Assembly: GCF_000807855.2 (NCBI RefSeq)
Contig: NZ_JRYR02000002.1
Location: 635,756-699,755 of the forward strand
Source: Flammeovirga pacifica
GTDB lineage: Bacteria; Bacteroidota; Bacteroidia; Cytophagales; Flammeovirgaceae
Direction of reading: 5' to 3'
Length of the DNA: 64,000 bases
A model generated the notes under the pieces. The model searched no databases and was not told the DNA's origin. It saw only the letters and a list, made by a program, of their open reading frames with translations. Each line of letters opens with the position of its first letter. Positions within the stretch are counted from its first letter, which is position 1. The translations under genes were made by a program, and so were the position numbers. This document shows, one piece after another, positions 18,680 to 26,085 of this stretch.

Positions 18680-19804
18680 TTAATGATTTATAATTGCCAT
18701 CAAACGTATACCAAAGCCCGATGTAAATTGGTTCAGATCGTTATTAACAATTGGTGATGTGATTTGTGTGGTAGGATTATAATACATCATAAAATAACCT
18801 GTCCATAAGTTGAAATCGTGATTATAAGAAGCAAAAGCTCCTGTACCGTTATTGGTCCAATCTTGATAGACCATTAAAGAAATACCATCGAAAAACGAGA
18901 TAGGATAATTCAACGATAAAGCAGTTGTATTACCTTGGTAATCTGCTCTATTAATTTCTTCTCCATACCTTGTAAATAAGTGTTCTAACACAACATTTAC
19001 CCCATGTATAGTATAATCTGTACCAATATTTAATAATGATTGATGTGTAAAGAAACTTATTGGATCTTGTGTTTTTGTATAACTACCTTCAAACCAAAGA
19101 CCTACCCCAACATCCCATTTACCATCAATTCCATATTTATTTTCGATTGTATTAATTATTTCAGGTTGGGTCACATCTCTATTATCATAAATAGCATTTC
19201 TGTGATGATATGAAAAAGCAATTTCACCTTTAGGTGTTGGAAGTTGAATACGTCCTCCATATTCAGGAGTTTTTTTATCGGATGGTAAAACATCAAACCC
19301 TCTTCTGTCTTCATTACCATAAAGTACCCACAACCAAATATTAGCATTATTCTTAAAGTAATATTTACCTAGAGCAGAATATACCCCATTTGTTAAACCT
19401 AATGGGTCTCTCGGGTCAATTTGATTAAACCATTGTAATGGACGCAGTATTGAAGCTGAGCCAAAATCAATTTTTTGAAGCCCTATTCTAATTTCACTAT
19501 TTTGGTAAGCATAACGTACCCATGCTCTATATGGATTAATGTAAGCGTTATTTATAGTTGTACCTCCTGCATATTGAATATCAGCATATAAGTTGGCTGA
19601 ACCATACGCAGAAAAGGATTGAACAGAATCAATTTTATATTCATATTTTAATTCTGGTATATAACGTCCACCACTCCAAAGCTTTAAGTCGCTTTCATTG
19701 GTATATGTTGTAAACCCTTGGAACATTCCATTAAAATCTAAAGAAGATTGCCCCAACGCGGAAAATGAAATTATCATGCATAGAAAGGTAAGTTGTTTCT
19801 TCAT
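18680..19804 (-). CDS. Outer-membrane beta-barrel protein, DUF1302-like
   Basis: The 374-residue product has a signal peptide (ends ALGQ near 19) and alternating amphipathic strands ending in a C-terminal strand. The segment WVRYAYQNSEIRIGLQKIDFG followed by QIDPRDPLGLTNGVYS, quoted in part, resembles DUF1302/alginate-export type porins. Such barrels often sit next to LolA-like or RND lipid-export genes. Here it lies between the TetR gene (1 bp) and the ABC ATPase (3 bp), which makes it the likely outer-membrane element of the same system. The specific substrate is unknown. Confidence 0.78.
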   Translation of the reverse strand: MKKQLTFLCMIISFSALGQSSLDFNGMFQGFTTYTNESDLKLWSGGRYIPELKYEYKIDSVQSFSAYGSANLYADIQYAGGTTINNAYINPYRAWVRYAYQNSEIRIGLQKIDFGSASILRPLQWFNQIDPRDPLGLTNGVYSALGKYYFKNNANIWLWVLYGNEDRRGFDVLPSDKKTPEYGGRIQLPTPKGEIAFSYHHRNAIYDNRDVTQPEIINTIENKYGIDGKWDVGVGLWFEGSYTKTQDPISFFTHQSLLNIGTDYTIHGVNVVLEHLFTRYGEEINRADYQGNTTALSLNYPISFFDGISLMVYQDWTNNGTGAFASYNHDFNLWTGYFMMYYNPTTQITSPIVNNDLNQFTSGFGIRLMAIINH

Positions 19805-19805
19805 T

Positions 19806-20381
19806 TTATTTTCTTTGACCGTAAATACCGAAAAAGTAAAATTTTGTTACCTGTCTCACAGCTTCCTCTAAACTATCAAATGTATTTAGAAAGAAAGTAT
19901 CAGATGCCGACTCTTGTGCTTTCCCCATCATATACATGAGGAACTCAATACTATAATCATCTCCAATTTCCCCATTTGCCTTCGCTTTTAAGATTTCGTC
20001 AATAAATAAAGCAGTACTCTTTTGTTGATAATTTAATATGAAGTCTTGAATTTCTTCCGTTTGATCGTCTGTTGTCATTATTTCTTCCATAAATGCTTTA
20101 CTCATTTGCCTACTGAAATAGATTTTCATGACAATAATCTCATTCAGAAAATCAACAAAACTCAATTTTTTATCAACAAGTTTTTGATATTCCATCAAAC
20201 CACTATCAAAAAATTGTATTAGCACTTCTAATAGAATTGCATCTTTATTTTTGAACTGCCTGTAAAAAGACATTTTAGAAACACCAGCATTTTCAATGAT
20301 ATCAGTAATACTGATTTTCTTAATTCCATTTTGTAGAAATAATGAATATGCCGATTGAATTAATTTCTCTTTTACTTTCAA
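19806..20381 (-). CDS. TetR/AcrR family transcriptional regulator
   Basis: The 191-residue protein has an N-terminal TetR helix-turn-helix (about 5-50: AYSLFLQNGIKKISITDII, then AGVSKMSFYRQFKNKDAIL) and a helical ligand-binding C-terminal domain. It starts with TTG at 20381; no ATG lies upstream in frame near it. It is the first gene of the six-gene ABC/LolA-like operon. Repeated TGATAC elements directly upstream (20383-20440) suggest autoregulation, and hence ligand-induced expression of the whole operon. The ligand is unknown, but TetR proteins beside lipid transporters often sense fatty acids or hydrophobic compounds. Confidence 0.9.
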   Translation of the reverse strand: MKVKEKLIQSAYSLFLQNGIKKISITDIIENAGVSKMSFYRQFKNKDAILLEVLIQFFDSGLMEYQKLVDKKLSFVDFLNEIIVMKIYFSRQMSKAFMEEIMTTDDQTEEIQDFILNYQQKSTALFIDEILKAKANGEIGDDYSIEFLMYMMGKAQESASDTFFLNTFDSLEEAVRQVTKFYFFGIYGQRK

Positions 20382-20382
20382 A

Positions 20383-20440
20383 ATGATACTAAAATTTAAT
20401 TATGATACTAATATAGTAACAAAATGAGTTAAATGTATCA
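20383..20440. promoter_or_regulatory. Candidate TetR operator repeats
   Basis: Two direct copies of ATGATACTAA start 19 bp apart (20383 and 20402), and an inverted TGATAC lies at 20435-20440. The second copy is part of a palindrome, TACTA-ATA-TAGTA, at 20406-20418. The cluster sits just upstream of the tetR start codon, where an autoregulatory operator would be expected. Confidence 0.5.
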
Positions 20441-20566
20441 TTTATTTTTTTAAAAGTACTTAAATAATAACCTCGGAAAGGGATAATAATTTTAGATGTA
20501 ACTGATAGTTGAATTCATATTAATTATTATCTTCGAAAAAACTTACTATAACATTCATTTTTTATA

Positions 20567-21022
20567 ATGGCAAACACCAAAGACTCTTCGAGTAAATACG
20601 AATTACTAAAACAAGAAATTTTTGAAATGTCTGAAAAAACGGCAGTTTGGAGCGATGGACATAAACAAAAGTCATTTTGGATTTACATGGGTATTGCATT
20701 CTCTTCTTCTTGTATTACTTTTTTAGTAGCTATTGGAGATGATATAGCAGAAAGTTATCATCTATTCGCAAAATGTACAACACTTATTTTTAGTGCACTA
20801 AGTGCCTTATTAGCTGCATGGGATGGTTTTTTTAATCATAAAGAACTGTGGGTAAATTACAGCGAAACTAGAAATCATTTACGTACACTCTTATTTGAAT
20901 TAAAGATGTTGAATGAGGAAGATCGTGAAAATGATAAAATTTTAAATAAGTTTTATCAACAGTATAAAGAAGTTGTTCACGAGAGTAATAGCAAGTGGAA
21001 AGAATTAAGAACAGATGATTAA
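20567..21022 (+). CDS. SLATT/DUF4231-type membrane protein
   Basis: The 151-residue protein has a polar helical N-terminus, two closely spaced transmembrane helices (about 38-58 and 66-88, with FSALSALLAAWDGFFNH between and after), and a long C-terminal helix. This two-helix plus cytosolic coil layout, with a Trp-rich region after helix 2 and NYSETRNHLRTLLFEL, fits SLATT or DUF4231 proteins. SLATT proteins have been proposed to be pore-forming effectors of nucleotide-sensing defence systems. No sensor or nucleotidyltransferase gene lies next to it here, so a defence role is only a possibility. It is a single-gene unit with its own terminator. Confidence 0.75.
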   Translation: MANTKDSSSKYELLKQEIFEMSEKTAVWSDGHKQKSFWIYMGIAFSSSCITFLVAIGDDIAESYHLFAKCTTLIFSALSALLAAWDGFFNHKELWVNYSETRNHLRTLLFELKMLNEEDRENDKILNKFYQQYKEVVHESNSKWKELRTDD

Positions 21023-21026
21023 AAAT

Positions 21027-21062
21027 AAAAAGCTCAGATCAATTAAGACCTGAGCTTTTTTT
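21027..21062. terminator. Bidirectional Rho-independent terminator
   Basis: The stem AGCTCAG...CTGAGCT, extended by A-T pairs, is followed by seven T residues on the plus strand and preceded by an A-run that gives a U-tract on the minus strand. It lies between two convergent genes. Confidence 0.88.
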
Positions 21063-21109
21063 CACCAAGTAATTCAGTGATACATATATATTTAATTCAA
21101 TCTTACAGA

Positions 21110-22405
21110 TTAACCTGCAATTAAATTCAGTACTGATAAAGCACCAATTACATACATTGTAACTGGTAATTCTTTTCCTTTACCACCTACAACCATCAAA
21201 AGTACATAAGAAATAAATCCAAATGTAATCCCCATTGAAATTGAATAGGTTAGTGGCATTAAAATGATCGTTAAAAAGGCGGGTACAGCTGTAATCATAC
21301 TATCAAATTTTACTTCTTTGATATTCATGAACATGTAAACACCTACCATTAATAATGCTGGAGCAGTAGCGTAGGCAGGGACAATACCTGCTACAGGAGC
21401 AAAGAATAAACAACCAAACATTAATAAGGCTGTAAATACTGATGCCAAACCAGTTCTTGCACCAGATGCAATTCCAGAGGCAGATTCTATATATATTGTT
21501 GTAGTTGATGTACCCAAAACAGAACCTACTACTGTAGAAGCCGCATCAGCTTCTAATATTTTATCTAAACGAGGAACAGAACCATCTTTCTTAGTTAAAC
21601 CTGCTTGATTTGAACAAGCAATGATTGTTGATAATGAATCAAACAAATCAACAAACATGAAAGAGAATATTGGACCAATAAACGTCCATTTCAATGCACT
21701 CATTATATCCAATTTCATGAATACTGGAGCAATTGATGGAGGTGTATCGATAATTGTTTCTGGTAATTTTACATAACCAAAAAGGATACTTGTTATGGTA
21801 ATAAATAAAATACCAATTAAAATACCACCTGTTACTTTTTTATGTTCCAAATAAGCAATTACAAAAAAGCCTATTAAAGATATAATTAAAGTGGGCGTAA
21901 ATTCACCTAAAGAAACTAATGTGGCTTGGTTAGCTACAATTAGTCCCATATTTCTCATCCCAATAAAAGTAATAAACAAACCAATACCGGCAGTTACACT
22001 AATTCTTAGAAATAGAGGAATTGCGTTAGCTACTTTTTCTCTTACCCCTAAGAATGTTAAGATGACAAAAGCAACACCTGAAATAAATACAATACCTAAA
22101 GCGGTTTCCCAAGGTACTCCTGCTCCAAGAACAATTGTATAAGTAAAAAAGGCATTAAGTCCCATACCTGGCGCCATGGCGAATGGCATTTTTCCCCAGA
22201 AGGCTGCTAATAAAGTACCTACTATACCTGCAATTAATGTTACAGAAAATAAAGCGGGTTTATCCATTCCAGCCTGACTTAGGATATCAGGGTTAACGAA
22301 TATGATATAGGCCATAGTAAGAAAAGTGGTTAAACCTCCAATGAATTCTTTACTTACTGTAGTATTGTTATCTTTTAGTTTAAATATTTTATCTAAAAAC
22401 TCCAT
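21110..22405 (-). CDS. NCS2-family purine permease (AzgA/PbuG-like)
   Basis: The 431-residue inner-membrane protein has about 12-14 hydrophobic helices. It begins with the AzgA-subfamily signature: KEFIGGLTTFLTMAYIIFVNP, then AFWGKMPFAMAPGMGLNAFF in parts. The segment FMFVDLFDSLSTIIA is the usual substrate-site region of these carriers, and GTSTTTIYIESASGIASGARTG is also diagnostic. Family members import hypoxanthine, guanine or adenine with protons. The next gene encodes a Tsx-like outer-membrane nucleoside channel in the same direction, so the two may form a purine uptake route across both membranes. Confidence 0.92.
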   Translation of the reverse strand: MEFLDKIFKLKDNNTTVSKEFIGGLTTFLTMAYIIFVNPDILSQAGMDKPALFSVTLIAGIVGTLLAAFWGKMPFAMAPGMGLNAFFTYTIVLGAGVPWETALGIVFISGVAFVILTFLGVREKVANAIPLFLRISVTAGIGLFITFIGMRNMGLIVANQATLVSLGEFTPTLIISLIGFFVIAYLEHKKVTGGILIGILFITITSILFGYVKLPETIIDTPPSIAPVFMKLDIMSALKWTFIGPIFSFMFVDLFDSLSTIIACSNQAGLTKKDGSVPRLDKILEADAASTVVGSVLGTSTTTIYIESASGIASGARTGLASVFTALLMFGCLFFAPVAGIVPAYATAPALLMVGVYMFMNIKEVKFDSMITAVPAFLTIILMPLTYSISMGITFGFISYVLLMVVGGKGKELPVTMYVIGALSVLNLIAG

Positions 22406-22485
22406 TTTGATATATTTTATGTATAAATAGGTATCAATCGAAACCTAAATATAGTAGTCACATTTTTTTTTAATAATACAACCAA

Positions 22486-23307
22486 TTAGAATGTTAATCG
22501 AACACAAGGTTGTGGAACAAAAGCATTAGAATTATTTTCTGCTAAGTTCTTATTGAAGTGCATATATATGTCACATCCTAATTCTAATTTAGAATTAGCA
22601 TCGTTTTTAAAGATTGTATTTCTTCCTACATCAAATAAGAAACGAGTTTGTGATAAAAAGTCAGTACCCATGTCTGTACGACCAAATTCAACTTTATTTG
22701 TAGCGTTAGGAATTAAATCGAAGAAACCTTGAATTCTGAATCCAGCTTTTTTCCATACAGGTACATCAAAAACACCTGTAAATTGCACGGCATCTTCTCT
22801 AATATTATCTCTTCTCCAATAAGTTGATAATTTTAAGAAACCACCTTTAGGAGCTTTAAAGGTTAAGCCTGCACCTGCTAAAGTAGCAAAGAAGCCATTA
22901 CCAATGTTTAACTGACCATCTAATGATACATCAGCTACAGGACCAAATGAGAAATCTTTACCTGTAACACCCGATAAACTTACCCAAGGTGAAACTTCTG
23001 AATACAATCTATATTGACCAGCAGAAGCGTCTAAATCTTGATTATAAAAACCGGTAGTATAAAAACCATCAGGAGCTGTCATGAAGTTAACAAAACCATA
23101 AACACCACCCCACTTTGTAACTGTAGTATGGTCTAAAGTAAATAGGTTCATGCCTTCATTTTTAGGATTAGCACCAGTGATATAATCCGTATTATTCCAG
23201 CCGTAGGCATATTCGATAAAAGTGCTTGAGAAATTTTGGGCTTGTACTGAGGTTGAGTACAAACCAATGATACACAGTAAAGTGATTAAAAGTTTCTTAG
23301 AAACCAT
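22486..23307 (-). CDS. Tsx-like nucleoside channel, DUF5020 family
   Basis: The 273-residue protein has a signal peptide (MVSKKLLITLLCIIG to VQAQ) and a 12-strand type beta-barrel pattern ending in the aromatic terminal strand CVRLTF. Features such as NFSSTFIEYAYGWNNT, YSEVSPWVSLS and GFRIQGFFDL match the DUF5020/Tsx-like group. It most likely lets nucleosides or related solutes cross the outer membrane. The frame is open upstream to 23457, but the added 50 residues are charged and span two RNA hairpins, so I start at 23307. The permease gene 80 bp downstream in the same direction supports purine or nucleoside uptake. Confidence 0.85.
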   Translation of the reverse strand: MVSKKLLITLLCIIGLYSTSVQAQNFSSTFIEYAYGWNNTDYITGANPKNEGMNLFTLDHTTVTKWGGVYGFVNFMTAPDGFYTTGFYNQDLDASAGQYRLYSEVSPWVSLSGVTGKDFSFGPVADVSLDGQLNIGNGFFATLAGAGLTFKAPKGGFLKLSTYWRRDNIREDAVQFTGVFDVPVWKKAGFRIQGFFDLIPNATNKVEFGRTDMGTDFLSQTRFLFDVGRNTIFKNDANSKLELGCDIYMHFNKNLAENNSNAFVPQPCVRLTF

Positions 23308-23338
23308 GAGGATAATAAAATTAAGACGTTTTTTATTG

Positions 23339-23392
23339 CATTTGGAGCCTTTCCAAATGGGTGTTTTGATGGTAATCGCCAATACATCAAAA
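23339..23392 (-). promoter_or_regulatory. Two-hairpin 5' leader of the Tsx-like gene
   Basis: In transcript order there are two perfect 8-bp hairpins. The first pairs 23385-23392 with 23364-23371 around a 13-nt loop (TATTGGCGATTAC as DNA). The second pairs 23352-23359 with 23339-23346 around AAGGC. An A-rich linker then leads to the ATG at 23307. A -7 box upstream places both in the untranslated leader. It matches no riboswitch consensus that I know. Confidence 0.6.
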
Positions 23393-23435
23393 TCACGATG
23401 CAAATATGCTAAAATTGATCGATAATTATCAATGT

Positions 23436-23443
23436 CAAATTTA
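23436..23443 (-). promoter_or_regulatory. Candidate -7 promoter box of the Tsx-like gene
   Basis: On the minus strand the bases read TAAATTTG, a full match to TAnnTTTG. It predicts a start near 23430 and a leader of about 120 nt containing both hairpins. The -33 element is not clear at the expected distance. Confidence 0.45.
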
Positions 23444-23543
23444 CACTTCCTTAACAAAAACGACTCATTATATGTTAATTAAGTTTAATGATTGAATGTG
23501 TATTCACTTTAATGTAATATTTCATATAAAAATGTACATATTT

Positions 23544-23849
23544 TTATTTTAGATAAATTAGTTTTTCAGCTTCCCATTTTTTTCCAGTAATATACATGGT
23601 ATGGTCAGCTTGATACTGTTTATCAACTAATATCCAATCTGCAGTAGTATCCCAACTCTTAGATGATACAATGATATCTGCTTGATAACTATATCCTACG
23701 GTACTGACAATAATATCTGCCTTCCATTGTTGGGTTACAATAAAAACTTTAGGTTTTGAAGTAATATCACCAGCTACTGCATAATCACAATTTGTAAAGG
23801 TGAGAATAATTGAAGTGAAAATTAATAGGTAAAGTAAGATACGACGCAT
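23544..23849 (-). CDS. DUF6150-like repeat protein, secreted
   Basis: The 101-residue product starts with a hydrophobic signal. The cysteine at 21 (FTNC) could be a weak lipobox. The mature part is made of about five short repeats of 12-14 residues. Each has an aromatic residue two positions before Ala-Asp or a related pair: QQWKADIIV, YSYQADIIV, WDTTADWIL, QYQADHTMY, KWEAEKLIY. This matches the pattern I associate with DUF6150. The repeats would form a small all-beta structure. No function is known, and it has no operon partner. Confidence 0.7.
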   Translation of the reverse strand: MRRILLYLLIFTSIILTFTNCDYAVAGDITSKPKVFIVTQQWKADIIVSTVGYSYQADIIVSSKSWDTTADWILVDKQYQADHTMYITGKKWEAEKLIYLK

Positions 23850-24084
23850 AATTTCAGATTAACTCTTGATGAAAGAATGATTAAAATTAATAAAGTGAGA
23901 TTTATTCCCCTACTCTGTTTACTTACATTAAAATAAATCATTGGCTCTTACTTAAATATTTTAAGTTTAAATATAAAAATAGAATTCATTAATAATATTT
24001 AATTGCAAGTTGCAACCTTATATAATGTTATTATCTAATTAATGATTAAATTATTATGTACATCATTCACCCAAAAAACACCTA

Positions 24085-25419
24085 ATGCAAAGGTTAATTA
24101 AACTCTTTAAGGAAAAACCTTTTATATCATCCATTTCTTTAACATTCAGTGAGTTGTTATACAACTACTCACTTCTTCTTTTTGTCACTCAAATGTATTC
24201 TGCTGAGGATGTAGGACGTTGGTTTATTTTCTTTGCGGTATTTAATCTATCTATAAATGTAAGAGAAGGTGTTTTATATGTTGCATTGGTTAAATTTTCA
24301 AGTGGTAAAAATGATAAAACTGCCCATTCTACCTATAAAACAGTTTTATTCGCATTATTACTTATAGAAAGCATTATAGGTGTTGTTGTTCTTGGAATAG
24401 GCTATGCTGATATATTTCCAGAAGTCTCTGCATTATTAATATTTTATCCTATCTATTCGATCTCAAATAACTGCTTAAAATGGATAGAAAATATTCATAA
24501 AAGTAAGGGAGAATTATATAAAGCCGTCATAATAAATCTGACTACTTTGTGTTTGTTATTTTCAGCGTTTATCTATATAAAATACAATCCTATAGGATTA
24601 CCTGATTTAATTATTGTATTAAGTCTACTTTATGTTTTTGGATTTCTTATTGGACTTTTTTCTATATCCACTTCTAAGATATTTAAAAGTTCTTTTGATA
24701 AAAAAACCTTCAAAAATATTATGCACTATGCTAAGCAGGGTACGTTAAAAGCAATTTTTGGAACCTTGGCCTCAAGAATGACTTTATTTATTTCTGCTGG
24801 AATACTTTCCTTAGAAGTTACTGCATTATTAGGTGTAGCACAACGATATCTTGTATTGATTTTATCTTTAAGCAATGCAATTCAACTTATATTTTATCCC
24901 AAAATAGTATTACTTTTTGAGGAAGGTAATTTTAAACATTTCAAACTTGAGTTTATCAAAACTATTAAAAGAGTTTACACTTTAATAGTACCTATATCAA
25001 TAGGCTTTTTAATTATCATAAAACCATTATTAAATATACTCCATGGAGAAGGATATGGGGATTCATTTCATTTGTTAGTTATTCTTATTATTTCTGCTCA
25101 ATTCTCTCCTCTTGGAGCATTCTTTGGGAGCTATACCAATGCCATAGGGAAACCACAATATTCAACAAATGTTGTTATTATAAATAGTTGTATTCTTATT
25201 TTATCTTCTTATTTCTTTGTGAGATACTTTGGAGAAATAGGAACAGTATTGCCCCTACTCGTAACAGAAATTATAGGATTCTTTTTTATATTTCATTATT
25301 ATCAGAAATATGAAAAAATCAATATTATCTATCTTATGGTTATCACTCCATATCTTTATAAGGTATATTATAGAAGAGCAAGACAGCTGTATTATTCAAA
25401 ATTTAAAAAATCAGTATAA
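24085..25419 (+). CDS. Polysaccharide flippase (Wzx/MATE-like, MOP superfamily)
   Basis: The 444-residue protein has about 12 transmembrane helices and no soluble domain. The start (KPFISSISLTFSELLYNYSLLLFVTQMYSAEDVGRWF, seen in parts) is typical of oligosaccharide flippases, with the AEDVG motif common in Wzx proteins. A central charged loop (YAKQGTLKAIFGTLASRMTLF) also fits. The expected role is to flip lipid-linked sugar repeat units across the inner membrane. It lies about 31 kb from the polysaccharide locus at 49.7-64 kb, which shows no flippase of its own within this window, so the two could work together. No glycosyltransferase is adjacent to it. Confidence 0.85.
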   Translation: MQRLIKLFKEKPFISSISLTFSELLYNYSLLLFVTQMYSAEDVGRWFIFFAVFNLSINVREGVLYVALVKFSSGKNDKTAHSTYKTVLFALLLIESIIGVVVLGIGYADIFPEVSALLIFYPIYSISNNCLKWIENIHKSKGELYKAVIINLTTLCLLFSAFIYIKYNPIGLPDLIIVLSLLYVFGFLIGLFSISTSKIFKSSFDKKTFKNIMHYAKQGTLKAIFGTLASRMTLFISAGILSLEVTALLGVAQRYLVLILSLSNAIQLIFYPKIVLLFEEGNFKHFKLEFIKTIKRVYTLIVPISIGFLIIIKPLLNILHGEGYGDSFHLLVILIISAQFSPLGAFFGSYTNAIGKPQYSTNVVIINSCILILSSYFFVRYFGEIGTVLPLLVTEIIGFFFIFHYYQKYEKINIIYLMVITPYLYKVYYRRARQLYYSKFKKSV

Positions 25420-25453
25420 TAAAATCTGAATTGGTCATTTTTTAAAAGATTTA

Positions 25454-25485
25454 TTTGTTCATTTAAAAAATTGTCTTTTACTTTG
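25454..25485 (+). promoter_or_regulatory. Bacteroidota-type promoter of the structured RNA
   Basis: A TTTG at 25454-25457 (-33 element) is separated by 21 bp from TACTTTG at 25479-25485, one base short of the -7 consensus TAnnTTTG. Transcription would start near 25491, exactly at the first base of the closing helix of the RNA element. Confidence 0.55.
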
Positions 25486-25490
25486 TAACA

Positions 25491-25600
25491 TCATCAAGAA
25501 TCCTTTAATGGATGCCAACCGAGCTTTAGCCACGGTGGCAAAATAGATGAGGTCGGATCGACAAAAAACATCCCCCCTTTTCTTAAAATTCTTGATGTCA
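25491..25600 (+). ncRNA. Candidate structured RNA or riboswitch-like leader
   Basis: A 10-bp closing helix (CATCAAGAAT at 25492-25501 with ATTCTTGATG at 25588-25597) surrounds a locally GC-rich core in otherwise very AT-rich DNA. Inside are helix GGATG 25510-25514 with CATCC 25569-25573, and hairpin TGCCA-A-CCG 25513-25521 with CGG-TGGCA 25533-25540. The first helix and this hairpin share two bases. There is also a small hairpin GTCG-GAT-CGAC at 25552-25562. GATG at 25546-25549 could compete for CATC, giving an alternative fold. There is no poly-U terminator, so it may be the leader of the small gene that starts about 40 bp downstream. It matches no family I can recall. Confidence 0.6.
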
Positions 25601-25633
25601 TAGTAAAATAATGTATCACTTTAATTTACATTT

Positions 25634-25885
25634 ATGACATTAATAATGAATGATAAACATCTCATCGTAAATCATTTAGATTTACTTTCAGATGATGAAT
25701 TAATTGAAAAATTCAATTTAGAAGTTGGTAATTTCCAATGGAGTGAAAGTAGAGGCAAATACCTCTCAACTTTACATTCTGAGTTCCGATCCAGAGAGTT
25801 TGATTCCTCATCTGTGTTTATAAATGGGAAAATTTCCTTAAAAAAACATATTCAACTACTTCACGGAAAGTTATGTTTTATTTAA
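25634..25885 (+). CDS. Small protein, paralogue A
   Basis: The 83-residue product is acidic and helical. Starts are possible at 25634 (MTLIMN) or 25646 (MNDKHL). A core of about 40 residues reads LDLLSDDELIEKFN, then RGKYLSTLHSEFRSREF. The same arrangement (LD..., D-x-EL, then GxYxxL and an ARN/SRE end) recurs in the next small gene, so the two are paralogues. A candidate structured RNA leader lies just upstream. No signal peptide or membrane helix is visible and no family is recognised. The SDDEL segment is the best-conserved point between the copies. Confidence 0.6.
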   Translation: MTLIMNDKHLIVNHLDLLSDDELIEKFNLEVGNFQWSESRGKYLSTLHSEFRSREFDSSSVFINGKISLKKHIQLLHGKLCFI

Positions 25886-25911
25886 TAATACAAAAATAAA
25901 AATACAAAATC

Positions 25912-26085
25912 ATGGAATTACAACAAGATATTTACATACATTTCTTAGATCATTTTGCTTCTTTCAATGATCAGGAATTAAAGCAAGTTTACATCAATAT
26001 AAATCACAATGTATCCCATCATAATATAGGAATGTACCATGCATTAAAAGATGTATGGGAAGCCAGAAATATTAAAATAAACTAA
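25912..26085 (+). CDS. Small protein, paralogue B (57 aa)
   Basis: This short gene begins with ATG at 25912, 26 bp after paralogue A, and ends with TAA at 26083-26085. Its 57 residues include HFLDHFASFNDQELKQVYI and then IGMYHALKDVWEARNIKI. Aligned to paralogue A, the NDQEL matches SDDEL, GMYHAL matches GKYLSTL, and EARNI matches SREF, so both come from one small helical family. It is soluble and rich in His and Asn. Its 3' end overlaps by 3 bp the end of the convergent gene at 26082-26525. Its coding nature is supported by the paralogy and by the close spacing to paralogue A. Confidence 0.6.
   Translation: MELQQDIYIHFLDHFASFNDQELKQVYININHNVSHHNIGMYHALKDVWEARNIKIN

Noticed and set aside
23308-23457. 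N-terminal extension of the Tsx-like protein
   Set aside because: The extra 50 residues are charged, precede a good signal peptide, and are encoded by two perfect RNA hairpins upstream of which lies a -7 box.
25491-25600. Structured element as a hammerhead ribozyme, retron RNA or integron attC site
   Set aside because: ATAGATGAG followed by a hairpin recalls the hammerhead CUGAUGAG core, but the invariant C3, U4 and G12 positions differ. No reverse transcriptase or integrase gene is near.
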